Source: Macrococcus epidermidis (GTDB lineage: Bacteria; Bacillota; Bacilli; Staphylococcales; Staphylococcaceae). Taken from it: DNA of 64,000 nucleotides. The notes under the pieces are model-generated. The model was not told the DNA's origin. It worked only from the letters and a program-made list of their open reading frames with translations, and did not search any database. The stretch spans positions 62,001 through 126,000 of the forward strand of contig NZ_PZJH01000002.1 of assembly GCF_003259695.1 (NCBI RefSeq), given 5' to 3'. This document shows, one piece after another, positions 27,101 through 34,712 of the stretch. A program made the position numbers and the translations under genes. The stretch's first letter is position 1. Each line of letters opens with the position of its first letter.

Positions 27101-27430
27101 TTAAATTGATTTTACGATATCACCATCCTTGATAACAATTTTAATATTATCTGTATCTTTAAGAACACTAATATCTTTAAGCGGATCTTCCTTAACGAGT
27201 ATAACATCTGCCAAATAGCCTGATTTAATTTGTCCGACATTATCTAGACAAAGACATTCTGCTGCTGTAATTGTCGATGCTCGAATTGCATCAATTTCAG
27301 ACATGCCATATTTAACCATGCTCATTCCTAATTCTTCAGCGAACTCTAACACTGAAACGGGTGCTAATAGTGTTGGAACTAAATAAGTGCCTTGTTCAAT
27401 CATTTGCAGAACGACAGCTTCATCTAAATA
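27101..27430 (-). pseudogene. Amidohydrolase, C-terminal fragment
   Basis: About 110 codons encode the last part of a metal-dependent amidohydrolase (imidazolonepropionase/prolidase-like): EEL...DAIRASTITAAECLCLDNVGQ, then KSGYLADVILVKEDPL, the typical C-terminal beta-sandwich closure. The front 300 or so residues are missing. At about 27430 the frame runs into an unrelated plus-strand remnant, so this is a deletion scar. Confidence 0.75.
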
Positions 27431-27432
27431 TA

Positions 27433-27513
27433 TGGTTTTCAACACTTGAAGCTATTTGTAAGGAGCTGGACTGTCAACCTGGAGATTTGTTTGAATATGT
27501 GAAAGATGAATAA
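27433..27513 (+). pseudogene. XRE regulator, C-terminal fragment
   Basis: A plus-strand frame reads STLEAICKELDCQPGDLFEY, then VKDE and a stop. This is the characteristic C-terminus of YozG-type Cro/CI regulators; the HTH part is gone. It abuts the amidohydrolase fragment at about 27430 and is followed by its own terminator. Confidence 0.75.
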
Positions 27514-27527
27514 TTGTATGCGTGAAG

Positions 27528-27564
27528 AAGAACAAACTATGGTTTCATAATTTGTTCTTTTTTG
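27528..27564 (+). terminator. Terminator of the lost XRE gene
   Basis: AAGAACAAA-N14-TTTGTTCTT followed by a T-run. It now serves as an isolator before the M20 gene. Confidence 0.75.
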
Positions 27565-27615
27565 TTTTATATATAATAAAAGGGAATAAATAATATACAT
27601 AAGGAGATGAAGAAC

Positions 27616-28794
27616 ATGAATAAACAATTAATTGAAACTTTAAAAGCAAAAGAAGACAAAATGATTGAGATTAGACGTTACTTACATCAACATCCAGAAC
27701 TTTCTTTCCAGGAAGAGAAAACAGCACAATATATTGCGGATTTCTATAAAGGGAAAGACGTAAAAGTAGAAACGAATATTGGTGAACGCGGCATTAAAGT
27801 GACGATTGATTCTGGTAAAACAGGAAAGACATTAGCAATTCGTGCAGATTTTGATGCATTACCGATTACAGAAGATACAGGCTTACCATTTGCATCGGTG
27901 AATAAATGTGTGATGCATGCATGTGGTCACGACGCACATACAGCATATATGCTTGTGTTAGCTGAAACATTAGCAGAGATGAAAGAGACGTTTACAGGTA
28001 AAGTCGTTGTTATCCATCAGCCAGCAGAGGAAGTACCACCAGGTGGTGCGAAAGGTATGATTGAAGCAGGCGTATTAGACGAGGTTGATAACGTACTTGG
28101 TGTACACGTTATGAGTACGATGCCGGTAGGTAAAGTGTTCTATAAACCAGGTTATGTTCAGACAGGACGTGCATTTTTTAAACTGAAAGTTATCGGTAAA
28201 GGTGGTCACGGTTCATCACCACATATGGCAAATGATGCAATCGTAGCAGGAAGTTACTTTGTAACAGCATTACAGACAGTCGTATCAAGACGATTAAACC
28301 CATTTGAAACGGGCGTTGTAACAATCGGTTCATTTGATGGTAAAGGTCAGTTCAATGTCATTAAAGATTCAATTGAAATCGAAGGTGACGTACGTGGTTT
28401 AACAGATGATACGAAAGCAACAATTGAACGTGAGATTAAACGATTAAGTAAAGGATTAGAAGAAATGTACGGTGTTACTTGTGAACTGGAATACAACGAC
28501 GATTATCCGGCATTATACAATGATCCTGAATTTACAAACTATGTTGCACAAACTTTAAAGGATGCATCACTCGATTTCGAAGTGGAGATGTGCGAACCTC
28601 AGCCACCATCTGAAGACTTCGCATATTATGCTAAAGAACGACCAAGTGCATTTATATATACAGGTGCAGCACCTGAAGAAGGAGAAATATATCCACATCA
28701 TCATCCGAAATTCAACATCTCAGAAAAATCATTACTCATTTCAGCACAAGCAGTTGGTACAGTCGTACTTGATTATTTAAAAGGAGTGAAATAA
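27616..28794 (+). CDS. M20D-family metal-dependent amidohydrolase (HipO/IAA-hydrolase-like)
   Basis: 392 residues; the ATG at 27616 is chosen because AAGGAG abuts the earlier ATG at 27607. Motifs of the M20D group: HACGHDAHTAYML (metal ligands), QPAEEVPPGGAKGM (catalytic Glu pair), GVHVMS, GKGGHGSSPH of the dimerisation domain, and SEDFAYYAKE. The enzyme removes an acyl group from N-acyl amino acids in the cytoplasm. Relatives include N-acetylcysteine and N-acetyl-diaminopimelate deacetylases; the substrate is uncertain. It has its own start region after the remnant terminator. Confidence 0.9.
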   Translation: MNKQLIETLKAKEDKMIEIRRYLHQHPELSFQEEKTAQYIADFYKGKDVKVETNIGERGIKVTIDSGKTGKTLAIRADFDALPITEDTGLPFASVNKCVMHACGHDAHTAYMLVLAETLAEMKETFTGKVVVIHQPAEEVPPGGAKGMIEAGVLDEVDNVLGVHVMSTMPVGKVFYKPGYVQTGRAFFKLKVIGKGGHGSSPHMANDAIVAGSYFVTALQTVVSRRLNPFETGVVTIGSFDGKGQFNVIKDSIEIEGDVRGLTDDTKATIEREIKRLSKGLEEMYGVTCELEYNDDYPALYNDPEFTNYVAQTLKDASLDFEVEMCEPQPPSEDFAYYAKERPSAFIYTGAAPEEGEIYPHHHPKFNISEKSLLISAQAVGTVVLDYLKGVK

Positions 28795-28859
28795 CTTTGA
28801 AATTATGCCTATATGAGCATTGGTAATTACAGAGGATTGTCTAATGTTAATGTTTAGTA

Positions 28860-29030
28860 TGTGGCTTTTCTTTTCTGGAAGAAGAGCCTTACGATGAAGA
28901 TTATACTGGAAGTTTCGAAATTTGTGGTTGTTGTGGTTTTCAGTATTTGATCCTTCGTTATTTAATAAACAAGATTTACTGAATGGTTGTTTACCGGAGT
29001 TACACATGAATGAACATTTTAAGAATCGAG
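28860..29030 (+). pseudogene. Cys-rich CPCC-type protein remnant
   Basis: The frame CGFSFLEEEPYDEDYTGSFE, then ICGCCGFQYL, matches small Firmicute cysteine-rich proteins with an EICPCCGFQYG core (Pro of CPCC replaced by Gly here). There is no start codon or ribosome site, and flanking codons are interrupted by stops. The 310-base gap between the M20 gene and the hairpin at 29084 otherwise shows nothing. Confidence 0.55.
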
Positions 29031-29083
29031 GCTTATTATGAAGATATTAATGAAAGAATGCTTGTTTTATGAAGGGATTGGTT

Positions 29084-29128
29084 CATCTTGGCTCATGTTT
29101 AATATTTATGAGCCAAGATGATCTTCAT
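29084..29128 (+). repeat. Dispersed hairpin, TTGGCTCRTG family copy 3
   Basis: Perfect 13-base arms CATCTTGGCTCAT / ATGAGCCAAGATG around an 11-base T/A loop, followed by ATCTTCATTTTT. It belongs with the hairpins at 9118 and 9179 and may terminate transcription from the left. Confidence 0.65.
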
Positions 29129-29294
29129 TTTTCATAAACTTTCTTACCATTAGTATGAATGCACACAATATTATTAAACTGAAGGATGCCCAGCTAAAAA
29201 CTCCACGCCATTCGTAATCAATTAAGATAAATATAATATTTAGTATAGCGAGTATGATTGCTAATGTTAAAAAATATTTATATCCTTTGCTCAT
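29106..29294 (-). CDS. Small membrane protein
   Basis: 62 residues, AAAGGAG seven bases before the ATG. Two helices (about 7-27 and 34-50) with a short loop DYEWRGVFS and a basic C-terminus. Its stop codon lies inside the dispersed hairpin. Function unknown. Confidence 0.6.
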   Translation of the reverse strand: MSKGYKYFLTLAIILAILNIIFILIDYEWRGVFSWASFSLIILCAFILMVRKFMKNEDHLGS

Positions 29295-29366
29295 ATAATC
29301 ACTCCTTTAAATTAATATTACCATAATCAAAAATTTGGTAATATATATTCAAAGGGGGAGTTTAAA

Positions 29367-29546
29367 ATGAAAAAAGTATTTAAGACGATGACCAATAATG
29401 CCTCGATTCCACTAAAGTTAAAGCTGACGAGAGGGTTGTTTCCTCGGACGGCTGAAGTATTGGCAGAGGTTGATCTTGAAACTGGGGAGGTAGCTTTTAA
29501 AGTTTCAGAAGAAGATTTAAAGAAAATTAAACAAAATATTGAATAA
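29367..29546 (+). CDS. Small cytoplasmic protein
   Basis: 59 codons from an ATG seven bases after GGGGGAG: MKKVFKTMTNNASIPLKLKL, then a strand-rich acidic half ending EEDLKKIKQNIE. A strong ribosome site and a strong terminator right after the stop support a real gene. No family recognised. Confidence 0.7.
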   Translation: MKKVFKTMTNNASIPLKLKLTRGLFPRTAEVLAEVDLETGEVAFKVSEEDLKKIKQNIE

Positions 29547-29555
29547 TAAAATGAT

Positions 29556-29585
29556 CCGCACGCATATTCAGCGTGCGGGTTTCCT
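29556..29585 (+). terminator. Terminator after small gene
   Basis: CCGCACGC-N7-GCGTGCGG, a G/C-rich 8-bp stem followed by GTTT. It directly faces the next minus-strand gene. Confidence 0.8.
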
Positions 29586-29850
29586 ATATTGCGTATTTTT
29601 TCTTAGTTAAGAGTAATATTAACAGGATGAGTGGTATGCTTAATACAGTAACGAGAACGGCATGCACTCTTGCAGATTGTTTACGTGTGATTGTTGATGC
29701 GCCAGACTTTAAATATTTTCGGTAAATTGTCATGAACAATCCTGTAATTACGATGAATATCGCCCAGCAACTTGCGAGTTCAACGAGATAATTAATAAAT
29801 GTGTTTTTGTTAACAGACTCGAATGAGTACTTCATTTTTGTCACACTCAC
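29584..29850 (-). CDS. Small membrane protein, possible PepSY-TM remnant
   Basis: 88 codons from a GTG (or 83 from the ATG at 29835); neither has a clear ribosome site. Two helices are joined by a basic loop KYLKSGASTITRKQSARVH. The pattern (helix with WAIFIVITGLFMTIYRK, then an ARVHAVL helix) resembles the middle of PepSY-associated membrane proteins, which are about 400 residues long. It may be a remnant of one. Confidence 0.45.
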   Translation of the reverse strand: MSVTKMKYSFESVNKNTFINYLVELASCWAIFIVITGLFMTIYRKYLKSGASTITRKQSARVHAVLVTVLSIPLILLILLLTKKKYAI

Positions 29851-29875
29851 GTTCCCGGTCGTGACAAAACTAATA

Positions 29876-29911
29876 AAAGTGTCACACTCAGACTCACGAG
29901 TGTGACACTTT
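29876..29911. terminator. Terminator of Ktr channel copy 2
   Basis: Perfect 14-base stem AAAGTGTCACACTC around an 8-base loop. On the minus strand TTTTATTAG follows. The GTCACACTCAC half is echoed at 29840-29850 at the start of the neighbouring small gene. Confidence 0.8.
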
Positions 29912-29920
29912 CTAATTTGA

Positions 29921-31255
29921 TTAACCTGTTAACACGTCTTCTTTCGGGTAAGCGTACAGTGCTTTCTGTGGTTTTGAGAACGTAAGCACAATCGTTAATA
30001 CCCCAATCTTACCGATCATCATCATCAAAATGATTAATAGTTTTCCGACGACTGATAGCTTTGCTGTAATGCCCATCGTCAGTCCTACCGTACCGAATGC
30101 TGAAATGACTTCAAACATCACAGCAAGAAACGGTAAGTCCGGCTCTGCGATTACAAGCGCTAATGTGATTAAGAAGATAAATGTTGAACTTAACACAACG
30201 ATTGCAAAGCTCTTAAATAAATATTTCGTATCTATTGCCTTCTTAAATAAACTAATTTGTTCGCGTTGCTTTATAAAGCTTATCGTACCGAAGAATATTA
30301 CAACAGCGGTCGTTAGCTTTATCCCACCTGCTGTAGAAGTCGATCCACCACCGATAAACATGAATAGCATCATAAGTAGAATCGTCGATGTATTCATCGC
30401 TCCGATATCAACCGTATTAAAGCCTGCTGTTCGTGTTGTAATTGCCTGGAAGTAAGACATTTGAAACTGATCAAATGTACTGTGCCCACCAATTGTTTTC
30501 ATATTGTTCATCTCAAGTAAGTAAATTGTCAGTGTCGCAATTGTATTCACGATCACCGTCCCGAATATCATAATTTTTGTATGAAGTCTTAAATGCGTAA
30601 ATTTCTTTTTCTGATATATATCAAGGATGACTGTAAATCCTAATCCATCCATGATGATTAATGTTGTAATGATAAAGTTGATGACCGGATTCGTTTTAAA
30701 TTGTACAAGATTGTCACTATGAAGTGCGAATCCTGCGTTATTAAATGCACTGACTGCGATGAAGAAACTGTTAAATAGTCCGCGCTTCCACCCAAGTAAA
30801 GGCACCCATTCAAGGGCAAGCAGTATTGCTCCGATACTTTCAAAAATTAAACTGATCATTAATAGCTTCAATACGAGTCTGAGTATGCCGCCTAAGTTCT
30901 GCTGATTCAATGCCTCTGTTGCGAGTGAGCGACTTTTAAGTCCCACTTTACGTCCAAGCATGATAAACACGATCATCGCTAACGTAATAATCCCGAGACC
31001 ACCGGACTGTACGAGAATCATAATGATAATATGGCCGAAAGTGTTAAAGTTTTGTGTAATATCAATTGTTGCGAGTCCTGTAACACTGAATGCGCTCGTT
31101 GCAATAAACAGACAATCTACAAATGATGTAGGTTGTTTCTGAGAGAATGGCATATAAAGTAATAAAGTACCGATCGTAAGGAAGACTAAAAATGAACTGA
31201 TAATAACTAAATATGGATTTCTTGTACTTAATTTATTTTTTTCTCCATTTGACAT
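29921..31255 (-). CDS. KtrB/KtrD-type potassium channel subunit, copy 2
   Basis: 444 residues, highly similar to copy 1 along the full length (NPYLVIIS start and KEDVLTG end). Pore loops are SAFSVTGLATID, SAFNNAGFALHS, TTRTAGFNTVDIG and SAFGTVGLTMGIT; GGGSTSTAGGIK is kept. A K+ uptake channel that needs a KtrA/C-type RCK subunit, absent here. The paralogues flank sdcS and several remnants in direct orientation, which suggests duplication with later insertion. Copy 2 has its own promoter block. Confidence 0.9.
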   Translation of the reverse strand: MSNGEKNKLSTRNPYLVIISSFLVFLTIGTLLLYMPFSQKQPTSFVDCLFIATSAFSVTGLATIDITQNFNTFGHIIIMILVQSGGLGIITLAMIVFIMLGRKVGLKSRSLATEALNQQNLGGILRLVLKLLMISLIFESIGAILLALEWVPLLGWKRGLFNSFFIAVSAFNNAGFALHSDNLVQFKTNPVINFIITTLIIMDGLGFTVILDIYQKKKFTHLRLHTKIMIFGTVIVNTIATLTIYLLEMNNMKTIGGHSTFDQFQMSYFQAITTRTAGFNTVDIGAMNTSTILLMMLFMFIGGGSTSTAGGIKLTTAVVIFFGTISFIKQREQISLFKKAIDTKYLFKSFAIVVLSSTFIFLITLALVIAEPDLPFLAVMFEVISAFGTVGLTMGITAKLSVVGKLLIILMMMIGKIGVLTIVLTFSKPQKALYAYPKEDVLTG

Positions 31256-31264
31256 CCTCTATTT

Positions 31265-31321
31265 TTGAATGATTAAGTAACAATAGCGTACATGTTAGTT
31301 ACAGAAAATACAATTCAAATT
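31265..31321 (-). promoter_or_regulatory. Conserved promoter block of Ktr channel copy 2
   Basis: Minus-strand TTGTAT-N17-TACGCT in a 55-base block nearly identical to that upstream of copy 1 (25251-25305), including AATAGCGTACAT on the plus strand. Confidence 0.55.
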
Positions 31322-31418
31322 TTAGTATTTTGAAAAGACAGTTATCTTTTAATTTTGAGTGATTTAAATAAATATATTAATTCAATCCAACTATATTGAA
31401 TTATTCACTAGTGGATGT

Positions 31419-31501
31419 TACGATATAGTTGTAAAAGAGATAGTTAATATTATCTGATCAGGTAAACAACACGACTTATTTTTTTATATCACTATATCGT
31501 A
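31419..31501. promoter_or_regulatory. Separated inverted repeat upstream of the PadR operon
   Basis: TACGATATAGT (31419-31429) and ACTATATCGTA (31491-31501) are perfect 11-base complements 61 bases apart, the second about 28 bases before the padR start. They may be two half-sites or two whole PadR sites. The 270 bases between the Ktr gene and padR otherwise contain only A/T-rich sequence. Confidence 0.45.
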
Positions 31502-31528
31502 TTATCTAGTAGTGAGAGGAGGCGGACT

Positions 31529-31855
31529 ATGAATGTTCAATTAAAGAAAGGCGTACTTGAGCTCGTCGTTTTACAGGAGATATTGGTAAAGGATCAATAC
31601 GGTTATGATTTATCACAAAGTATTTCACAACATCTTTCCATCGCTGATGGCACGCTTTATCCGATGTTGCGTCGTTTAGTATCTGAAGGTTATCTGGATA
31701 CTTATATGGGTAAGACGTCAGGTGGTCCGGCAAGAAAATATTACACGATTACCGATGAAGGAAAGGTTCATTTACAACATTTGAAAACAGAATGGTACGG
31801 TATGGTTGACGCGGTAGATGCACTCATTAAGAGAAGGGGAGAATCATATGAATAG
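31529..31855 (+). CDS. PadR-family regulator
   Basis: 108 residues with a PadR winged helix: LKKGVLELVVLQEIL, ADGTLYPMLRRLVSEGYL and the wing SGGPARKYYTITDEG. GAGGAGG precedes the ATG. It overlaps the next gene (DUF1700) by eight bases and heads a three-gene operon. PadR proteins of this small type repress adjacent membrane-stress operons; an inverted repeat upstream suggests autorepression. Confidence 0.93.
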   Translation: MNVQLKKGVLELVVLQEILVKDQYGYDLSQSISQHLSIADGTLYPMLRRLVSEGYLDTYMGKTSGGPARKYYTITDEGKVHLQHLKTEWYGMVDAVDALIKRRGESYE

Positions 31856-32408
31856 ACAACAATATTTAAATACGTTAAGTAAAGAATTGAATGGTTTACC
31901 ACAAGGTGAATTTGAATCTTTAATGTTTGAATATGAATCACATTTTGAAGATGGTGCGATGGATGGTAAAAGTGATGCAGAAATCATTAATGAACTAGGC
32001 GATCCGGTTCAGGTTGGTAAAGAACTGCGAGCGATGTATCATGTAACGAAAGCAAAGACAGATCCGAGTACGTCAAATGTAGCACAGATGATCTTTTCGA
32101 TTGTAGGTTTAAGCTTTTTAAATTTATTTATATTGCTCATTCCGTTCGTTATTTACGTTAGTATTATGGTGTCGTTTGCATTTGGAGCACTGATGCTAAT
32201 CATATCACCGTTCTTTTTAATACTAGACTTTATCTTTAATGGTGCGAGCGCAGTGAATGGCTTTGAAATATTTATGACGGTATTCTGTGTAGGATTAGGC
32301 TTATTATTTGGCATAATTTTATTTAAAGTGATGCAGTTTGTGAACCGTTTCATCGTTCAATATATTCAATTTAATAAAAATATCATTCAGGGAGGTAAAT
32401 CGTCATGA
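31848..32408 (+). CDS. DUF1700 (HAAS-domain) membrane protein
   Basis: 186 residues from the ATG after GGGGAG. The N-terminal HAAS helix bundle (MNRQQYLNTLSKELNGLP ... YESHFEDGAMDGKSDAEII) has the usual ELGDP end. Three or four helices follow (about 87-112, 115-140, 150-172). In Firmicutes DUF1700 proteins sit between PadR and DUF4097 genes, as here, and are thought to act with them in envelope stress sensing. It overlaps the next gene by ATGA. Confidence 0.88.
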   Translation: MNRQQYLNTLSKELNGLPQGEFESLMFEYESHFEDGAMDGKSDAEIINELGDPVQVGKELRAMYHVTKAKTDPSTSNVAQMIFSIVGLSFLNLFILLIPFVIYVSIMVSFAFGALMLIISPFFLILDFIFNGASAVNGFEIFMTVFCVGLGLLFGIILFKVMQFVNRFIVQYIQFNKNIIQGGKSS

Positions 32409-33157
32409 AGAAACTTTTAATTGTCGCAATAAGTTTGATGGTTATCGGAATGATAGGGATGGGAGTATGTAGTATGATGTTTGGTTTTGGCAGTAGTTAC
32501 GGACAGTATAATAATAATGAAGTACTTACTGATGAATATCAGAAGGTTGATATAGATGTTAATACATTGATGTTAGATGTGAAACAGTCTGATGATAATA
32601 AAACGCATATTGATATCAAGCATGCTAAAAATGAAAGTCAAATAAAGTATACAGTAAAAGATGACACGCTATCTATTTCTGGTGGCGAATCAAGTGGTAT
32701 CGATGTCGACTTTAACTTCGGATTCAATCAGGAACAGAACAATATGAAAGTAATACTTCAGTTACCTCAAAAACAATACAATGAATTTATAATCGATTCA
32801 AATGTTGGGGAAATTAATATTGATAAATTAGATGCAAAAATTGCAAAAATTGATATGAATGTCGGAGAAGTAAACATTGAAGAAATGATTGCTGATGATA
32901 TTCAGTTTAGTGTCGATGTTGGTGAACTAACGTTAAGAAATGTTGATAAAGATGCCAATATAAAAGGTGACGTCAATGTTGGAGATGCTTCAATCTATTA
33001 TAAAGGAAAACCGGACAATGTGAATGTCACTACTGACAGTAATATGGGTGACGTTGAATTAAATGATGTTATTCCTAAAGGCGGTATGGTTGGTAAAGGA
33101 GAACACACCATTGACCTTGAAACAGATATGGGTGATTTAACGGTTGATGTTAATTAG
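32405..33157 (+). CDS. DUF4097 beta-helix protein, membrane anchored
   Basis: 250 residues. One N-terminal helix (about 3-22), then a repetitive beta-strand domain with recurring NVGE/NVGD/NMGD turns (DSNVGEINI, MNVGEVNI, VDVGELTL, VNVGDASIY, SNMGDVEL, TDMGDLTV), typical of a DUF4097/LiaX-like right-handed beta structure. Probably faces the outside of the membrane. It is the last gene of the PadR-DUF1700-DUF4097 operon. Confidence 0.88.
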   Translation: MKKLLIVAISLMVIGMIGMGVCSMMFGFGSSYGQYNNNEVLTDEYQKVDIDVNTLMLDVKQSDDNKTHIDIKHAKNESQIKYTVKDDTLSISGGESSGIDVDFNFGFNQEQNNMKVILQLPQKQYNEFIIDSNVGEINIDKLDAKIAKIDMNVGEVNIEEMIADDIQFSVDVGELTLRNVDKDANIKGDVNVGDASIYYKGKPDNVNVTTDSNMGDVELNDVIPKGGMVGKGEHTIDLETDMGDLTVDVN

Positions 33158-33254
33158 TTTATATTGATATTTTTTAACACAATCTTAACTTTAGTATTCT
33201 TTGAAACTCTTATATAATCAACTAAGATAAATTCAAACGTTAAGGATGTTAATA

Positions 33255-33899
33255 ATGAACTATTTTTTAGTTGGAGATATACATGGTTGTTATAATACAT
33301 TGAAGAAGATACTAAAGCACTGGAATCCAAAAGAAGAGCAGCTGATCTTTGTTGGAGATTATATCAATAAAGGTAAACATTCGAAAGAGGTTGTACGTTG
33401 TGTACGCAAGCTTCAGCAGGATTATCCGAATACGATTTGTATTCAGGGCAACCATGAGTATCAAATGGCGCAGTATATTTTTAAAGGTACTTCAAAGTCA
33501 GACATGAAAGAGAACTATAGGAATACGATAGAAGATTATGACTTACGTGAAAAATATATAGGTGATGCACGTTGGATGCGTGATCTACCATTATTTTACG
33601 AGAATGATGTGCTATACGTGTCTCATGCGGGCGTTAACTTTTTAGGGTTTAGAAAGTTTCATACAGAGAGTATGTGGAGTGTGTTACGTTTCCGTGGTAA
33701 GCTAAAAAAGATGAAGAAGTTGCAGGTTATTGGACATACACCAACTGAAATTGGGAAACCGATATATTTAAAACAATACAATACGTTAAACATTGATGCC
33801 GGCGCGGGGAATCATGATGCGCTTGCTGCAGTCGTCATTAATAAGAATGGTAAATTGGTTAGGACGTATATTGAAAAAATATTAAAGAGTGATTATTAA
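33255..33899 (+). CDS. Metallophosphoesterase (Ser/Thr-phosphatase/ApaH-like)
   Basis: 214 residues from the ATG after AAGGATG. All metallophosphoesterase blocks are visible: GDIHGCY (residues 7-13), GDYINKG, GNHE, and GHTP near residue 160. Members include symmetrical Ap4A hydrolases (PrpE) and protein phosphatases. The GDYINKG motif has Tyr-Ile in place of the usual Arg-Gly/Val of GDxxDRG; that Arg binds phosphate, so activity could be altered. Monocistronic. Confidence 0.87.
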   Translation: MNYFLVGDIHGCYNTLKKILKHWNPKEEQLIFVGDYINKGKHSKEVVRCVRKLQQDYPNTICIQGNHEYQMAQYIFKGTSKSDMKENYRNTIEDYDLREKYIGDARWMRDLPLFYENDVLYVSHAGVNFLGFRKFHTESMWSVLRFRGKLKKMKKLQVIGHTPTEIGKPIYLKQYNTLNIDAGAGNHDALAAVVINKNGKLVRTYIEKILKSDY

Positions 33900-33903
33900 A
33901 AGG

Positions 33904-33937
33904 AAAGAGAGCGGATATTTTATCCGCTCTCTTTTAG
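33904..33937. terminator. Bidirectional terminator
   Basis: Perfect 14-base stem AAAGAGAGCGGATA with a 3-base loop, between two convergent genes. Confidence 0.85.
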
Positions 33938-33949
33938 TATTTATAATGG

Positions 33950-34183
33950 TTAGCCCATATTTTTAACGTCTTTTGGTGTAATTTTTACGATTTTATCGAT
34001 ATTAATTGAGCAAGTTGATGATTCATCGTTAATCGGTAAAAAGCCTGTCTCATTTAAATCAAGTTTCTTAATGAAGTTATTAAATGCGATCTTCTCATCG
34101 GTAGTAAAGAACTCCTGATGGTTTACTGTTTCACCGTTGTCTAATTGAATTTCAATGTTTAAATAATTACTTTCTGCATCCAT
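33950..34183 (-). CDS. Small acidic protein of unknown function
   Basis: 77 residues, AAAGGAGG 12 bases upstream of the ATG. No signal or membrane segment; predicted strands at both ends (YLNIEIQLDNGETV, SINIDKIVKITP). Resembles uncharacterised small staphylococcal proteins. It is divergent from cadC. Confidence 0.7.
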   Translation of the reverse strand: MDAESNYLNIEIQLDNGETVNHQEFFTTDEKIAFNNFIKKLDLNETGFLPINDESSTCSINIDKIVKITPKDVKNMG

Positions 34184-34259
34184 TTAAATTAAAAGCCTCC
34201 TTTTAATTATTATTTATTCATTAATTGATATTCCCTTAGTAAAATTTTATAAACATTTC

Positions 34260-34320
34260 ATTCAAATAATTGTTTGAATGTGTGGTTTGATGTATACTTT
34301 ATTCAAATGAATGTTTGAAT
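34260..34320 (+). promoter_or_regulatory. cad promoter with two CadC operators
   Basis: Two palindromes ATTCAAA-N6-TTTGAAT lie at 34260-34279 and 34301-34320, 41 bases apart. Between them TTGTTT (34270-34275), 17 bases and TATACT (34293-34298) make a promoter. The first site overlaps the -35 and the second the start of transcription. This is the ArsR/SmtB CadC operator type, here duplicated. Confidence 0.82.
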
Positions 34321-34352
34321 GAATAAAATAAAGTTTGGAAGAGGGGTTATGT

Positions 34353-34712
34353 ATGGCTCAAGATACTTGTGATTTATATTTGTTTGATGTTGAGAAGGTA
34401 AAGCGTGTGAAATCACAACAGGATTTAGTTGATTTAAATCCAGTGCTTGTTATTTATAAAGCCTTAGCAGATGAGAAACGCTTGAAGATTTGCTTTAGTT
34501 TATTACTCGAAGATGAATTGTGTGTATGTGATCTGGCCAATATAATCGATGCGAGTGTCGCTACGACGAGTCACCATCTCAGATATTTAAATCAGGCGAA
34601 AGTGCTTGATTTTAGAAAAGAAGGAAAAAATGCATTCTATCGTTTGAAGGATGATCATATTAAGACACTGATTCGTACAGCTTTAGCGCATGGGGGTGAA
34701 TCTGATGAGTAA
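34353..34712 (+). CDS. cadC: Cadmium/zinc/lead-responsive repressor CadC
   Basis: 119 residues from the ATG after GAGGGG. ArsR/SmtB fold with ELCVCDLANIIDASVATTSHHLRYL; the CVC pair and an N-terminal Cys in QDTCDLYLF form the alpha3N metal site. Plasmid pI258 CadC has DTCEIFC, so the second N-terminal Cys is replaced by Leu here; in the literature that Cys is the least critical of the four. Metal binding releases it from the cad operator. It overlaps cadA by eight bases. Confidence 0.92.
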   Translation: MAQDTCDLYLFDVEKVKRVKSQQDLVDLNPVLVIYKALADEKRLKICFSLLLEDELCVCDLANIIDASVATTSHHLRYLNQAKVLDFRKEGKNAFYRLKDDHIKTLIRTALAHGGESDE

